Source: Delphinapterus leucas (Eukaryota > Chordata > Mammalia > Artiodactyla > Monodontidae). From it: a stretch of DNA of 64,000 nucleotides. A program made the position numbers and the translations under genes. The notes under the pieces were generated by a model. The model saw only the letters and a program-made list of their open reading frames with translations. It was not told the DNA's origin and searched no databases. Shown piece after piece: positions 52,651 through 63,735 of the stretch; the stretch's first letter is position 1, and each line of letters begins with the position of its first letter. The stretch lies in assembly GCF_002288925.2 (NCBI RefSeq), contig NW_022098026.1:19771410-19835409 (forward strand), written 5' to 3'.

Positions 52651-53679
52651 ACTGAACTGGATTAACTAGAAGGGGTCAGAATAAAAGGGGGAAATCCTAA
52701 GGAGTCTCTAGCTCAAGAAGCCACAGTCTATGTAATGCATCCAAGGTTTAAACTCACTTCTCTCCATGAGTTCCAACGCATGATGCAGTGTATCCATCCT
52801 TGGTGTGGAAATCAGCACACTCTGGTTGGGAAAGGCCTTCTCTAGGATCCCAGACTGGGCTCCCCATGGGGAGGCACAGCTAGGGAGCTCCTGGCCAAGC
52901 CTGGGCACAGCAGTTTCCGTTCTTGGACCCTCAGACGTGGCATCTAGAGGTGTACACCTCTGTTGGCATCTCCTGGCTGGAAGACTCTGCCAGGTTTTCC
53001 CAGCCTCCTGGCTGATCCCAGCACCTTTTGGCTGGGCGACTGCTCTTGCCTTGGCTGCTTGCACATTGCCTTAGAGAACACAGTCAGCCGAATGGCTTCC
53101 CTCACTGTCACTGAGCTGGGCCTGAGCCATCCTACTGTCGCCCGTGCTGATTTCTGAGGCCTCAACCACACTGCAGGAAGCACAATGCAGCCGAGAGGGT
53201 GTAGGTGAGACATCCCGGGGACTGGCTGGACCTCTCATATGAGGCTTGCAAAATGCAGTTTTCGCCTCACTGCTGTTACCCCTCCCGTCCAGGCTCCCTA
53301 GAGGCACCCTCGCCTCAGTGTCTTCTCTGAGGAGGAGAGTGAAGTTTTCCAGCTCCGCCCTAAGCTTATGACGGTCAATTAACCCTAAATCACCAACCAC
53401 CGCCCCCCCCAGCCCCCACAGACTTATGCTTACATACCAGATACCACCAAAATAGGAAGACAGTGTGTCTCAAAGGAAAAACCAGGGCCTTTTAGAATTT
53501 TTATTATTGGTTAATTATGTGGCATTTCTCCAAGGCCCTCAATATTTCCCTCAACATGAAAAAAGTCACTTCCGTTGAGCACATACTATGCACCAGGCAA
53601 TGGAACTTAATGCTTTCATCATGTATTACCTCATTCAATTCTCACAGGACCCTAGTAGGTATGTGATGCTTTAGAAATT

Positions 53680-54114
53680 TAATTGTGAATACAACATATA
53701 CAGAAGATGTCTAAAACATGTATATGAACCATTTAACCCATACTGGTCCCCTATATTAACATACTTATAATTAATATTATCAATAGATTATGTGTTATTA
53801 TTACATATATCTGTGATAAACATCCCCTTGTTTTTCTTTATAGTTTTATTGCCCATGTATGCATTCCTAAATCATATAGTTTTGTTTATTTTTAAACTAT
53901 ATATGAATGGAATAATACAATATATATTCTTTGGAGTTTTTTTCTTATCATGAATCTATGTGGAATTCATTTATGTTGTTTCATGTATCTGAAGTTAATT
54001 GATATTCATTGCTGTATATTCCACAGTATGAAATACAACAATTTATATTTCCATTCATTATAGCTGGGTATTGGGGTTGTTTCTCCTTTCTGGACCTCAC
54101 AAACTTTTCTCTTT
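53680..54114. mobile_element. AT-rich L1-derived remnant (probable)
   Basis: Phrases such as TCATTGCTGTATATTCCACA, GAATGGAATAATACAATATA and GGTATTGGGGTTGTTTCTCC resemble old L1M-type sequence. Family assignment is by memory and weak. Confidence 0.4.
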
Positions 54115-54430
54115 TTTTTAAATTAAATTTATTTTATTTTTGGCTGCATTGGGTCTTCGTTGCTGTGCGTGGGCTTTCTCTAGTTGCAGCGAGCAGGGGC
54201 TACTCTTCGTTGCAGTGCGCAGGCTTCTCATTGCAGTGGCTTCTCTTGTTGCAGAGCACGGGCTCCAGGAGCTCAGGCTTCAGTAGCTGTGGCATGCATG
54301 CTCGGTAGTTGTGGCTCATGGGCTTAGTTGCTCCGCGGCATGTCGGATCTTCCCAGACCAGGACTCGAACCCGTGTCCCATGCATTGGCGGGCAGATTCT
54401 TAACCACCGCGCCACCAGGGAAGCCCCCGA
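54115..54430 (-). mobile_element. CHR-1-like tRNA-derived SINE, minus orientation
   Basis: A longer, older relative: a T-rich start, TTTTGGCTGCATTGGGTCTT, internal short repeats of GGCTC/AGTAGTTGTGG type, ending CGCCACCAGGGAAGCC. TTCTCTTT flanks both sides (54107, 54431). Confidence 0.85.
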
Positions 54431-55274
54431 TTCTCTTTAATAATCATATTTTGAGGCTTACTTCCTGTAAGGCACTGAGCACATACAGAGACATCATAAA
54501 TGTCGGTTTACCATATATGGGAGTTCCAGAAAACAGCATGTGTGGATGAAGAGTTAAGGACATGTGCTCCTATAGAGTGAGCTTAGAACCAAATCATAGA
54601 GTCCCAGATATGTAGCCATGTCCTGCCCTGCAGGGAGAGCCCCACGTAGCACATGCGGAGGAGCTTGGACTGGATGGGATACACGTAAGGAAGGAGTGTG
54701 CTTCACAAAGGATGTACTATGGAATAATCTCACACTTTGAGTAATCCCTCCCCTCTACTCAGGACTGAAGATACAGCCTTGGGCCTTAGCAACAAGGGGT
54801 CTTAAGGGGCTTGGTCTGTGGAAATCATGTTTCTTACATTCAAATGGTCCCATTCAAGGGTCTGTGGGTCTCCTGATAACTAGAGGCACCCTCAGATAGG
54901 AGGGGCTGTAAGGACGTGAGTTTTCTGTACCTGTCGGGGAAGTCTGCATGGATTAGGTAGGAGACCCGATGAGATGACCTGTAGGTCCTTCCCAAATCTG
55001 GGCCTACGTTCTAAGGTTAGATGGATATTGTTCTAAGGTGTCAGACTTCCTGAACCATAACTTCTAGTTTTTTTCTTCTGCCTCATGGAAAAGAGGGTAC
55101 CCCCTTTCTGCCACAGATGGCCTATTCTGGGAAACCTGGAGGAGCAGCTGGGCAAGATTGGGGGTGAATAAATAGGGTGAGGATCAGAAAGACACAGGAG
55201 TATGTCCTGGCTCTGTCCTAGTTGGGAAAATCTCTAAACTACCTTCAGCCTCAGTGTCTCATTTGTAAAATGCA

Positions 55275-55410
55275 TCTGAGAAAGAAAGAATAATCATCCC
55301 ATTTTACAGATGAGGAATCTGAGGTTCAGAGAAGTTAAGGTGTTCAGGAATTCACTATACAGAGTAGAGTCAGGATTCAGACTCAGGCTGTCTGACTCTA
55401 GAGGTGAAGC
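55275..55410 (-). mobile_element. MIR SINE relic, minus orientation
   Basis: CATTTTACAGATGAGGAATC and GAGGTTCAGAGAAGTTAAGG. Confidence 0.65.
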
Positions 55411-56089
55411 TCTTATTAATTACTAAGAATCACTCCTGGGGTGGGCAGAGGAGCCGGGGAAGGAAGAGATACTCTTTAATACATTTGATGCGGACATCCA
55501 GTGTCAGACGTAGAGTGCTTTGGCTTGAAGGCAGCGTGGTACTGTGGGTGGGCTGGAAGGAGAAGGAACAGAGACTCCGTGTGACTCCTGACGTTTCTTT
55601 GTCGGGTTTACAGCCTCTGGCAAGCACCAAGCAGGGGAACAGCCACGTTAACGGGGGCCTAGGGCACCTGCTCCCCAAGCGGAGGACATGCAGCAGCCTT
55701 ATCCGCAGGGTGCCACTCACTCCCTTCCCCCAGCAGCCAAGGTTTGGAGGAGCGGGGAGGGGTACAGCGGTTGCCACCGTTTATGCTCCTCCAGAGCTTC
55801 GGAGCAAGATTTCCTCCAAAAGCCGTATTAAATAAATAAAAGGAAATTCAGCAGATGGAAACATGAATCAATGAAAAGACTCCCATATGAGTGCAAAGAT
55901 TTATGTCAAAAAACAAAACATCAACATCTGGGAGCTGCCGTGTCTCCTCTTGGCTGCTCGTTTGGAATGGATTCTCCGTGTCGCTTTCTGCCTCTTTCTG
56001 GCCCTGGGAGAGGCCAGAGAGAAAGAATGAAGCCTATTTTAAAAACAGTCCTTTTTTTAAATCGGAAACGAACGCTGTTTTCCCCCTCA

Positions 56090-56400
56090 AGGCTGGAGGG
56101 AACTTGATCCGGGCTGCCGGGGCCCCGAGATCTCCGGGAGAGAGAGCCCCCTGCCGGACGCGGAGCGGCGCCCCTCGTTCCCCACACCCCCACGGCTCTC
56201 TGGGGTCCGGTACTCCAGATTTCACAGCTGCCGCGGCAGCGCGAGCGCGTTACCCCAGCGCCCACCGCACTGCGGCCGCGTTCCGCGCTCCCAGCGCCGG
56301 CGCCCAGACCCGTCACGTGGCTGGAGGCCTGCGTTGAGGAGGTTCGGTGCTCGCCACCACCCGCAGTACGGCCGGCCGCCCGGGAGCTCATCTCACCAGA
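56090..56400. promoter_or_regulatory. Orphan CpG island
   Basis: About 310 bp of CpG-dense sequence (CGCGAGCGCG, GCGGCCGCG and CCGGCCGCCCGG-type runs) in otherwise AT-richer repeat-filled DNA. It contains a CACGTG E-box (56314-56319) in the context CGTCACGTGG. No associated exon is recognised; the frames through it look like GC-driven chance. Confidence 0.55.
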
Positions 56401-56509
56401 GCGGGCCTCTGCGTGGGTTCCCCCAGTTCCGAGGGGAAGGATCGGGGACGTATGGTGAAATTAGAACGCAGGCTTTGAGGATGATGCAGCACGGAGATCG
56501 CACTTAGTT

Positions 56510-56765
56510 CGTAGGCTGGGCCACGCTGGAGTTAAGAAGGCAGGCGTTGGGATCCTGATGTTTGGGTTCAAATCCCAGATCTGCCACAGCCAACTGGGTG
56601 ACCTTGAACACGTTAACCTCCCTGAGCCAGGGTTTCGTCATCTGTAAAATGGGAATAATAGCACCAGCCTCCTGGGGGATTGTGCAAAGAGAATGAGAAA
56701 ACACATATAAAGTACTCAGCTCAGTACAAATATACATGAAATTGAATAAATGTTAGCTTGTCATC
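56510..56765 (+). mobile_element. MIR SINE relic
   Basis: GGGTTCAAATCCCAGATCTG, ATCTGTAAAATGGGAATAAT and AGTACTCAGCTCAGTACAAA. Confidence 0.8.
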
Positions 56766-56769
56766 AGGA

Positions 56770-57245
56770 TAAAGGCTCAGATTCTCATCATAACCTACAA
56801 GGCTCTGCATAACCTATGCTTCCAGCTCTGTGGCCTTGGAGAAGCCACTGACCCCCCTCCATCACTAGGCTCCAGTCATTAACCTTGTCTTCCACCCAGC
56901 AGCCTAGCTCCCTTCCACCTCAGGACCTTTGCACATGCTGTTTCCTCTGCTTGGAAGGCTATTTTACACCTTCCACTTCGCTCCAGGCTGCCCGTTCTTG
57001 GGGCCTCAGTTTACTTGCCTCCAGGAAATTTCCTGATTCTCCCCTCCCCCAAACATAGTCTCTGCTCTATACTTTCATAGCAGCCTTGGCTTCTTACTAG
57101 CAATGCTCCCAGTTGTAATGTATCTTCAGTTTTGTTATATGTTTGATGTCCATCACTCCCTAGACAGTTCACTTCTTGAGGCCAGGAGCCCATCCTATTG
57201 CATTCACTGTGGTATCCCCAGCCCCCAGGACAGTGACTGACCTAG
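56770..57245 (+). mobile_element. L2 3' end
   Basis: Typical L2 order: CTACAAGGCTCTGCATAACC, CACCTCAGGACCTTTGCACA, TGCTGTTTCCTCTGCTTGGA and, at the end, GTATCCCCAGCCCCCAGGAC. Confidence 0.75.
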
Positions 57246-57499
57246 GCCCACTATTTGTGGTGAAATGGTGGGACTCTGAGGCCAGAGGGAATCTTGAATC
57301 TTCTATATTGTTTTACCAGTTCCTTCCAACAATAAATGTATTTATTAAGCTGGGCACCAAGGACACAGAACTGTATAATTCTATCGCTGACCTACTGGAG
57401 CTCATAGTCCAATGGCAGAGACAGGCATGTAAATAGAGGACAACACAACACACAGATGGGGTGGAGACAGCAGACAGGGTGTGTGTGGGGTGGTCTACG

Positions 57500-57705
57500 T
57501 GGACTAAGCTTCGTGCTTTTCCTGCATTGTCTTACTAAAACTCACAACTGTCAGATAGGCCTATTACTATCCCCATTGTATAGATGAAGCATAGAGGTTA
57601 AACAACTTGCCTAGGATCACAAAGATAGCCATGGCAGAAGTGGCATTCAAAGAGGGCACATTCTGCTTCAAAGCCAGAGCTCTCAACTACTTGGCCACTC
57701 TGCCT
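57500..57705 (-). mobile_element. MIR SINE relic, minus orientation
   Basis: CTATCCCCATTGTATAGATG and AGGTTAAACAACTTGCCTAG. Confidence 0.7.
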
Positions 57706-58449
57706 CAGAGCAAAGGGCTCTCAGTGAGGTTACCCTCCCTGCCCACGACCCCAGTTCTGGTTCTGCACTGAGAGTGGGGCACTGCCCCTCACCATGTTCT
57801 TGCCAGTAGAAATCCCGCCACCCAGCGGCAGAGAGGGAGGTGGGCGCGCAGGGCTGAGGGGCAGGTGAAAGCCCTATGCCCTGCTCCACACAAGAGCTTA
57901 ATGAGGAATGTTCACAAGGCAGCAAGGGGGACCTGCAACAGCTCAGCTGAAAACAGGAGCACCTCTGGCTTCTGCGCTGCCAAACCCCAGCACTGGAGGG
58001 AGGCCCCAGCCTAAGCCGGCTCAGCACCCTGAGAGTGTTGCTCTCACCTTTCACACCCACCTCCAAGCTCCATTGATCCTGCTACCACACCCCCGGGGCT
58101 TTTTTTAAAAGGTTGGATTCACATCCTTCATTTGCTCTCTTAACAGCAGCCCTGCCTGCTCTCCCAGATTCCAAGAATCAGCCAGCAAAGCTTTTGGAGG
58201 CTTACAGGGGAACTGCTCTTCAGAGTCTTCTCTGCTGGGGCGTGGCTGAGGTTAGGTCAGGGTTCCTTCGAGGATTTGATGAGACCACCCCTCTTTTTCA
58301 GCACCCACCCCCCTCCAGTTCTCAGAAAGCTGCATCTTCCAGCAGTGGCTGGAGTATTCCGACAGGTGGATCTGAGGTCACAGCAGGACATCTAATGGAA
58401 GAGACTAGCAGGTGATGTTAGAACTCAGGAAAGAGAACAAGGGTAAGGC

Positions 58450-58830
58450 TGTTAAGTGCTGCCATTTATCGAGTCCTTTCTGTGTGCAGGGAGCTGTGCT
58501 AAGCACCTCATGTGTGGTTGCCCAGTGAATGCTCACATCAGCCCTGTCAGGAAGGGACCAGTATTATCCCCATTTCACAGATGAGGAATTGAGGCTCAAA
58601 AAATTCAGGTAACTTTCCCAAGTTCACTCAGCTAGAAAATGGTGGTAGGGACTTCCCTGGCAGACCAGTGGTTAAGACTCCGTGCTCCCACTGCAGGGGG
58701 CAAGGGTTCGATCCCTGGTCAGGGAACTAAGATCCCACATGCTGCACGGCGCGGCCAAAAACAAAAAGAAAGCGGTGGGGGATTCAAACCCAGGCCATTA
58801 GGACTCCAGAATTCAAGCTCTTAACCACTC
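58450..58830 (-). mobile_element. MIR SINE relic, minus orientation, split by a CHR SINE
   Basis: TATCCCCATTTCACAGATGA and GAATTGAGGCTCAAAAAATT on the left; GATTCAAACCCAGGCCATTA after the SINE. Confidence 0.75.
58648..58771 (+). mobile_element. Short CHR-type tRNA-derived SINE
   Basis: Begins GGGACTTCCCTGGCAGACCA, has the B-box-like GGTTCGATCCC and ends with an A-rich tail. It interrupts a minus-oriented MIR (58450-58830). Confidence 0.85.
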
Positions 58831-59989
58831 TACTCTGTTTAGGAGTCAGCCGCCCAGAAGGAAGGTCAAGAAAAGAGTGACGGACAGAGAACTGAAATGT
58901 GGGCAATGCTGTACCCAGCATCAGGAGGAAGAGGCAATGGCAGAAACAGTGATCAGGAGGTAAACAGACATGGGAGAGGCAGTACAAGGGAAGCTGGAGA
59001 GGAGGCAGATTCAAGGGGCTGACACAAAAGATGGTGATTTTTACAGGACCTGGTGACTAGCTGGGTGTGGGAGTGTCTGACACCTTTGGGGTGCCGATCA
59101 CGAGAAATCCAGGAGGCAAGCTAGAGAAAGAGGACTCACATCATTGGCTTTGAGTCTGCAGTCCTGGGCTTTCCTGGGTTCCAGATGCATTCTACCTTTG
59201 GGGTCCATTAGCTGTCCCCCACTCCTCCATATCCTGATAAAAACTTTTCTAAAAAGCTATCTTCAATGAGTTTCTCACATTTGCAGTAAGAGTCAAAAGT
59301 AATATGGGGGTGGGCAGAGAAAGGAGTTGAGCCAACTCTGAGTTTAAGGTTTATTCCTGAATGGTCTGGGGAAATGATACAATTGACCCATAAGGAAGGG
59401 TTGGGTGACGAGGTGGTTTGGTATGTGAGAGTTAAGGAGTGGACGGTCAACTGAGTCAAGGGCTCTGGGTCAAGACTGATTGAGCGAAGGCCCACTGGTG
59501 GTTAATGAGGAGGTCTTTGATGACCTTGGTGACAGCTGTGTCAGAAGAGTAGCGACGGAGGCTGGGAGCTGGCAGAAAAGTGAGGGAGTCATGAAGGAAT
59601 GGGAGGCAGTGTGTGTGTTACTTAAGAAATCCAGCAGTAGGGAGAACAAAACAGAATGGTAGCTGTAAAGGGCAGGAGGATGAAATAAAGGATTTTCCCC
59701 CCAAGATAGGAAAGGCCTGTGTATATTTCATAGAAAGAAAAAAACTAATAGATGTATGCTTGTCTTGAGGGTCAGGATAATTGTAGAGACAAGGTTCTAG
59801 AAAAGACAGGAAGGGAATGGGACTAGGAGCAAATACCGAGTTTGGCCTTAGAACAAAGTAAAGAGACAGACCTCTTCTGTGTTCTTGTCATTTCCTCCAA
59901 CTCACATTCATGGCTTACATTTATTTGTACAGTGTGCAGCTAAACATCCACAGCTGTGCTCACAGCTGCTTTCAAGTTAGATCCTTCTT

Positions 59990-60195
59990 CACATTACTGT
60001 TTGTTGACCACGTGCCAGGCAATTATGTGTTATCTCACGAGATGTGTACAATTATCATTCCCATCTTACAGATGTGGAAACCAAGGTAGAAGATAACTCA
60101 CTTGACCAAGGTCACCCAGCCGGTAAGTGGGAGAGCTGGGTTGGATGCCAGATAGTCCCATTCCAGTGCTCTTCTGTGCTGCTTCTAGAAATTTT
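59990..60195 (-). mobile_element. MIR SINE relic, minus orientation
   Basis: CCATCTTACAGATGTGGAAA and CTTGACCAAGGTCACCCAGC. Confidence 0.7.
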
Positions 60196-60284
60196 AGAGT
60201 TGAAAATTGTTGCCTCTAGGGAGTAGGACTGTTATAAGCCGTTTAGTGACGTTTTTACTAGAGTAGGCTCTCCTTTAACAGACC

Positions 60285-60579
60285 TTTTTTTATTTTTATT
60301 TTTTTTACTTATTTATTTTTGGCTGTGTTGGGTCTTCGTTGCTGTGTGCGGGCTTCTTACTGCGGTGGCTTCTCTTGTTGCAGAGCACGGGCTCTGGGCA
60401 CGTGGGCTTCAGTAGTTGTGGCACATAGGCTCAGTAGTTGTGGCTCATGGGCTCAGTAGTTGTGGCTCACGGGCTTAGTTGCTCCGTGGCATATGGGAAT
60501 CTTCCCGGACCAGGGATTGAACCCGTGTCCCCTGCATTGGCAGGCGGATTCTTAACCACTGCGCCACCAGGGAAGTCCC
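60285..60579 (-). mobile_element. CHR-1-like tRNA-derived SINE, minus orientation
   Basis: Same layout as the copy at 54.1 kb. The unit CTCAGTAGTTGTGGC is repeated three to four times (about 60405-60480), and the copy ends CACCAGGGAAGTCCC. Confidence 0.85.
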
Positions 60580-61107
60580 GGCAGGCAGCCCATTTTTTAA
60601 GTGAAGGGTAGAATCCACTGAGCCTGGCACGATCCCTGCTTTTTGCAGGCAGGCTCTTCCTTAACACGGTTCACACTTAAGTATAAACTGTTTGACCACC
60701 TGGCCAGCCTCATGTCTAGATGCTACCAGAAATAGCAGGCTTTCTATGACATGTTTTTGGTTTTTTTCTCTAATACAAAACAAAAAAAAAAATCAAAAAC
60801 TTGCACAAAGGAGTCTGCATTTTTTAATGATACAAATTCCCACTAACAAAAAGCAAAAGGAACTGGTATCAGTGCTGTGATAATGACTCAGCCTTCTCAG
60901 CGACGAAGGTGAGGTCACTGGCTAGAAGGGACAGGGTGAAAATGAGGGCATGACCCTCTCCAAACCATCCCTCACACAGCAGCCAAGAGCCTTTTAGCAT
61001 CCCTTGGGCCTGATCATGCCCCTCCTTCCTTCTTTGATGTTTCACGCCCTCAGGACAGAGTCCAGACATGGGGTGGGAGTGGGGGGTGGGCAGTGGACGC
61101 TATATAA

Positions 61108-61206
61108 GACTATGAACCAACAAGGACCTACTGTAGAGCACAGGGAACTCTACTCAATAATATGTAACAACCTAAGTGGGAAAAGAGTTGGAAAAAGAAT
61201 AGATAC

Positions 61207-61251
<45 letters not shown>

Positions 61252-61338
61252 TGAATCACTTTGCTGCACACCTGAAACTATCACAACATTATTAATCAAC
61301 TATACTCCAATAGAAAATAAAAAGTTAAAAAAAAAAAA
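61108..61338 (+). mobile_element. Cetartiodactyl L1 3' end
   Basis: GGACCTACTGTAGAGCACAG, then CTCAATAATATGTAACAACC, TGAATCACTTTGCTGCACAC and CAACTATACTCCAATAGAAA with a poly-A tail are the standard L1 3' UTR of whale/ruminant-type L1. It has inserted in an L2 element whose halves flank it (about 60.96-61.07 and 61.34-61.69 kb). Confidence 0.85.
61210..61247. repeat. (AT)n microsatellite inside the L1 3' end
   Basis: About 38 bp of pure AT alternation, in the position where this L1 family normally carries a short TATATATG-like stretch. Confidence 0.95.
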
Positions 61339-61694
61339 GACTTTATGATCTGGCCTCATTTACCTCTCCAGACTAAAGGGCTATTGCTATCCTATACCAC
61401 CCCCTCCACCATCCCCTACCCTAGCTACAGTTGGACTGATCTTAAATTGTGCTCTTTGCCTCCCTGGGACTTTGTACCAGCTGTTTCCCCTGCCTGAATT
61501 GTTTTTCCCTTCCCTTCTTCATCTGGCTAGCTCCCAGGCCTCCTCATTCAGGTTCATCTGTTTAGAAGTCACTGCCTCCAGGAAGTCTTCCTGACTTCCA
61601 TACCTAGGTTATGAGCTTCCCCTGGGTGTTCCTATAGCACCCTGTTCTTTCCCCACAAAAAAACCACATTCCCCTGTATTCGTGCCTGTGTGTC

Positions 61695-62100
61695 TTCCCC
61701 TCCCACACTGATGCTGGGATGGCCCTGTGAAGTGCTTTAACCAACAGAGTGTGGGAGAAGTGACCCTGAGCAGGTTCCAGGCCTAAGGCTGAAGAAGCCT
61801 GGCAGTTTCAGCTTTTGTACTTTTAGAAGCTCTGAGCCACTATTTAAGAAGTTCAGCTACCCAGATGGAGAGGCCCTGGGACTACACGGAGAAAGAAAGA
61901 GGCCTAGTTGAGCCTTCATATGACTCCAGCCCCAGCTGCCATCTGACTGCCACCTCATGACAGACCCCAAGTGAGACCAGCAGAATTGCCCAGCTGAGCC
62001 CGGTCAGTTCACAGAGCTGCAAGAGATAATAAAATGATTGTTTTAAGCCACTAAATTTTGGAGAGTATGCTATGCTGCAATACATAACTAAAGGACCACT
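61695..62100 (+). mobile_element. MLT1-like solo LTR (ERVL-MaLR), partial
   Basis: Recognisable MLT1 landmarks in order: CCCCAGCTGCCATCTGACTG, CCTCATGACAGACCCCAAG, AGAGATAATAAAATGATTG (AATAAA at 62028-62033), TTTTAAGCCACTAAATTTTG and a terminal AATACATAACTAAAG. Non-coding LTR relic. Confidence 0.75.
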
Positions 62101-62245
62101 CTGGATTTCAATCGTCTACTGAATGTTTGTCCTGCTAGACTATTTTCTCCATGAAGGCAGGGACCATCCCATTCTTAAAAATTGTTATACACTCAGGACA
62201 TTCTCCAGCACAGAATAAGCTCTCATATATTTGATGAATGCAAAT
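62100..62245 (+). mobile_element. L2 3' end
   Basis: CATGAAGGCAGGGACCATCC, ACATTCTCCAGCACAGAATA and ATATTTGATGAATGCAAA. Confidence 0.6.
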
Positions 62246-63164
62246 TAAGAATGTCTACAAGGTGAAGCCAACAACAAATGTCTAGACCACTCACTGTGTT
62301 GAGTATACAATGGCATCAACAAAAGGTGATTAACTGGACATCTGGGCAGTAAGTTCCCGATGTAAGACACCTTACCTTTGTAGAGGGACTGAGTCAGATT
62401 GACTTTGGGCCGCAAGCCAACAACACAGAACAACGTTGGGAGCAGAAGAGAATGGCTAATGGTTCGGGCCTGCAAGTTCAGAAGCTAAAGGCAAGGGAAC
62501 AAAGTTGTTATCCCCCATGGTGCTCCTCTGGGCAGCACTGAACAGGTGATCTGGTGTGTCAGTCAGTGAGGACTCCAGCTGCCCTAGCCAAGTACCCCTC
62601 ACTCAAATGGTCTGTTAGCATTCACAGGCTTCTAGGGACAAGAGACATCAAAATGCCATTTTACACATAGGAACAGACATCATCGTCAAAAATTTTTAAC
62701 TCGCTTTAAACATGGAGGGCCTTCAATGTATGCGGAATGAATACATTTCTGCTCAAATCGGTAAATCCCAGGATTGAGGTCTGGTGGTCTTGTCTGTAAT
62801 AACCATCAGCACAAAGTGTCCAGTCAAGTCAACGTGTATTGTTTGAATATCTTCTGTGTCAAGCCTTATGCGGGATGCAAAATGGGAAAATGCCATCCCT
62901 GCCCTGAGGGAGAGAACTGGGGAGACTAGACTTACACAAATGAGATAATTAAATAACAGGACAACATATAATTACTGCTAAATTGTGTGGTAAGAAATTA
63001 AGTGCTACAGGAATTGGGAAACGTGGAGAGCAGTAAGGGCTCAAGCAGTTGGGAAGTGCTGGGAGGAGGAAGAGAGCTGAACCAGCATGCTTGTTATTTT
63101 ATTTTGACACAATAACACAAGGAATGTGAAAGGTGGCTGCCCCAAATCCCAAAGCCAAGGGTAT

Positions 63165-63400
63165 TTCTGAAGTTTCCCAATATTCACATTTCTGGGCCTT
63201 TGTTTATTGCTTCTTCTGCTTGCAATACCTTTCTCCCTTCTCCACCTGGTGAATTCTTACTCAAATTTAAAGGTCCAACTCAAATGCAACTACTTTTCTG
63301 AATCCTTCCATGATATCCCATAACCCAGTGCTCTTGCTTCTACTGGAACATATCTATGCCTTTTGCATACTCACCTCCTCTACCACTGCCATTAATAGCA
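63165..63400 (+). mobile_element. L2 fragment
   Basis: TTCTTCTGCTTGCAATACCT, CCAACTCAAATGCAACTACT and CTGAATCCTTCCATGATATC fit L2. Confidence 0.55.
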
Positions 63401-63565
63401 ACTTACATTCATTAGGCTCTTACTATGTGCCGGGAACTATGCTAAACAGTTTAAAGGTGTTGTTTAAGCCTCACAACAATTGCATGAGGTATCCGTTTTC
63501 CTATTTTATAGATCAAGAACCTGAGGCTTAAAGTGGTTAAGTAAACTGACCAAGAATACATAACA
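63400..63565 (-). mobile_element. MIR SINE relic, minus orientation
   Basis: ACATTCATTAGGCTCTTACT, TCACAACAATTGCATGAGGT and CTGAGGCTTAAAGTGGTTAA. Confidence 0.65.
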
Positions 63566-63579
63566 GGAAGTAAGAAACC

Positions 63580-63735
63580 ATTCAAACCATTTGTGGGACT
63601 CCAGAGGCCACTCTTAAAACACTGGACCATGTCTTCCTGGAGGCTGCAAATGCTGGGATTCAAACCGTTTGTGGGACTCCAGAGGCCACTCTTAAAACAC
63701 TGGATCATGTCTTCCTGGAGGCTACAAATGCTCTT
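63580..63735. repeat. Two-copy 78-bp tandem duplication
   Basis: Unit 1 (63580-63657) and unit 2 (63658-63735) differ by three transitions in the first roughly 75 bases and then diverge at the unit end. Each begins ATTCAAACC(A/G)TTTGTGGGA. Confidence 0.95.

Larger units (their letters stand above)
60930..61690 (+). mobile_element. L2 3' end, interrupted by L1
   Basis: The left part ends in TCACGCCCTCAGGACAGAGT and the right part resumes ATGATCTGGCCTCATTTACC, CCAGCTGTTTCCCCTGCCTG, CTGCCTCCAGGAAGTCTTCC. Confidence 0.7.
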
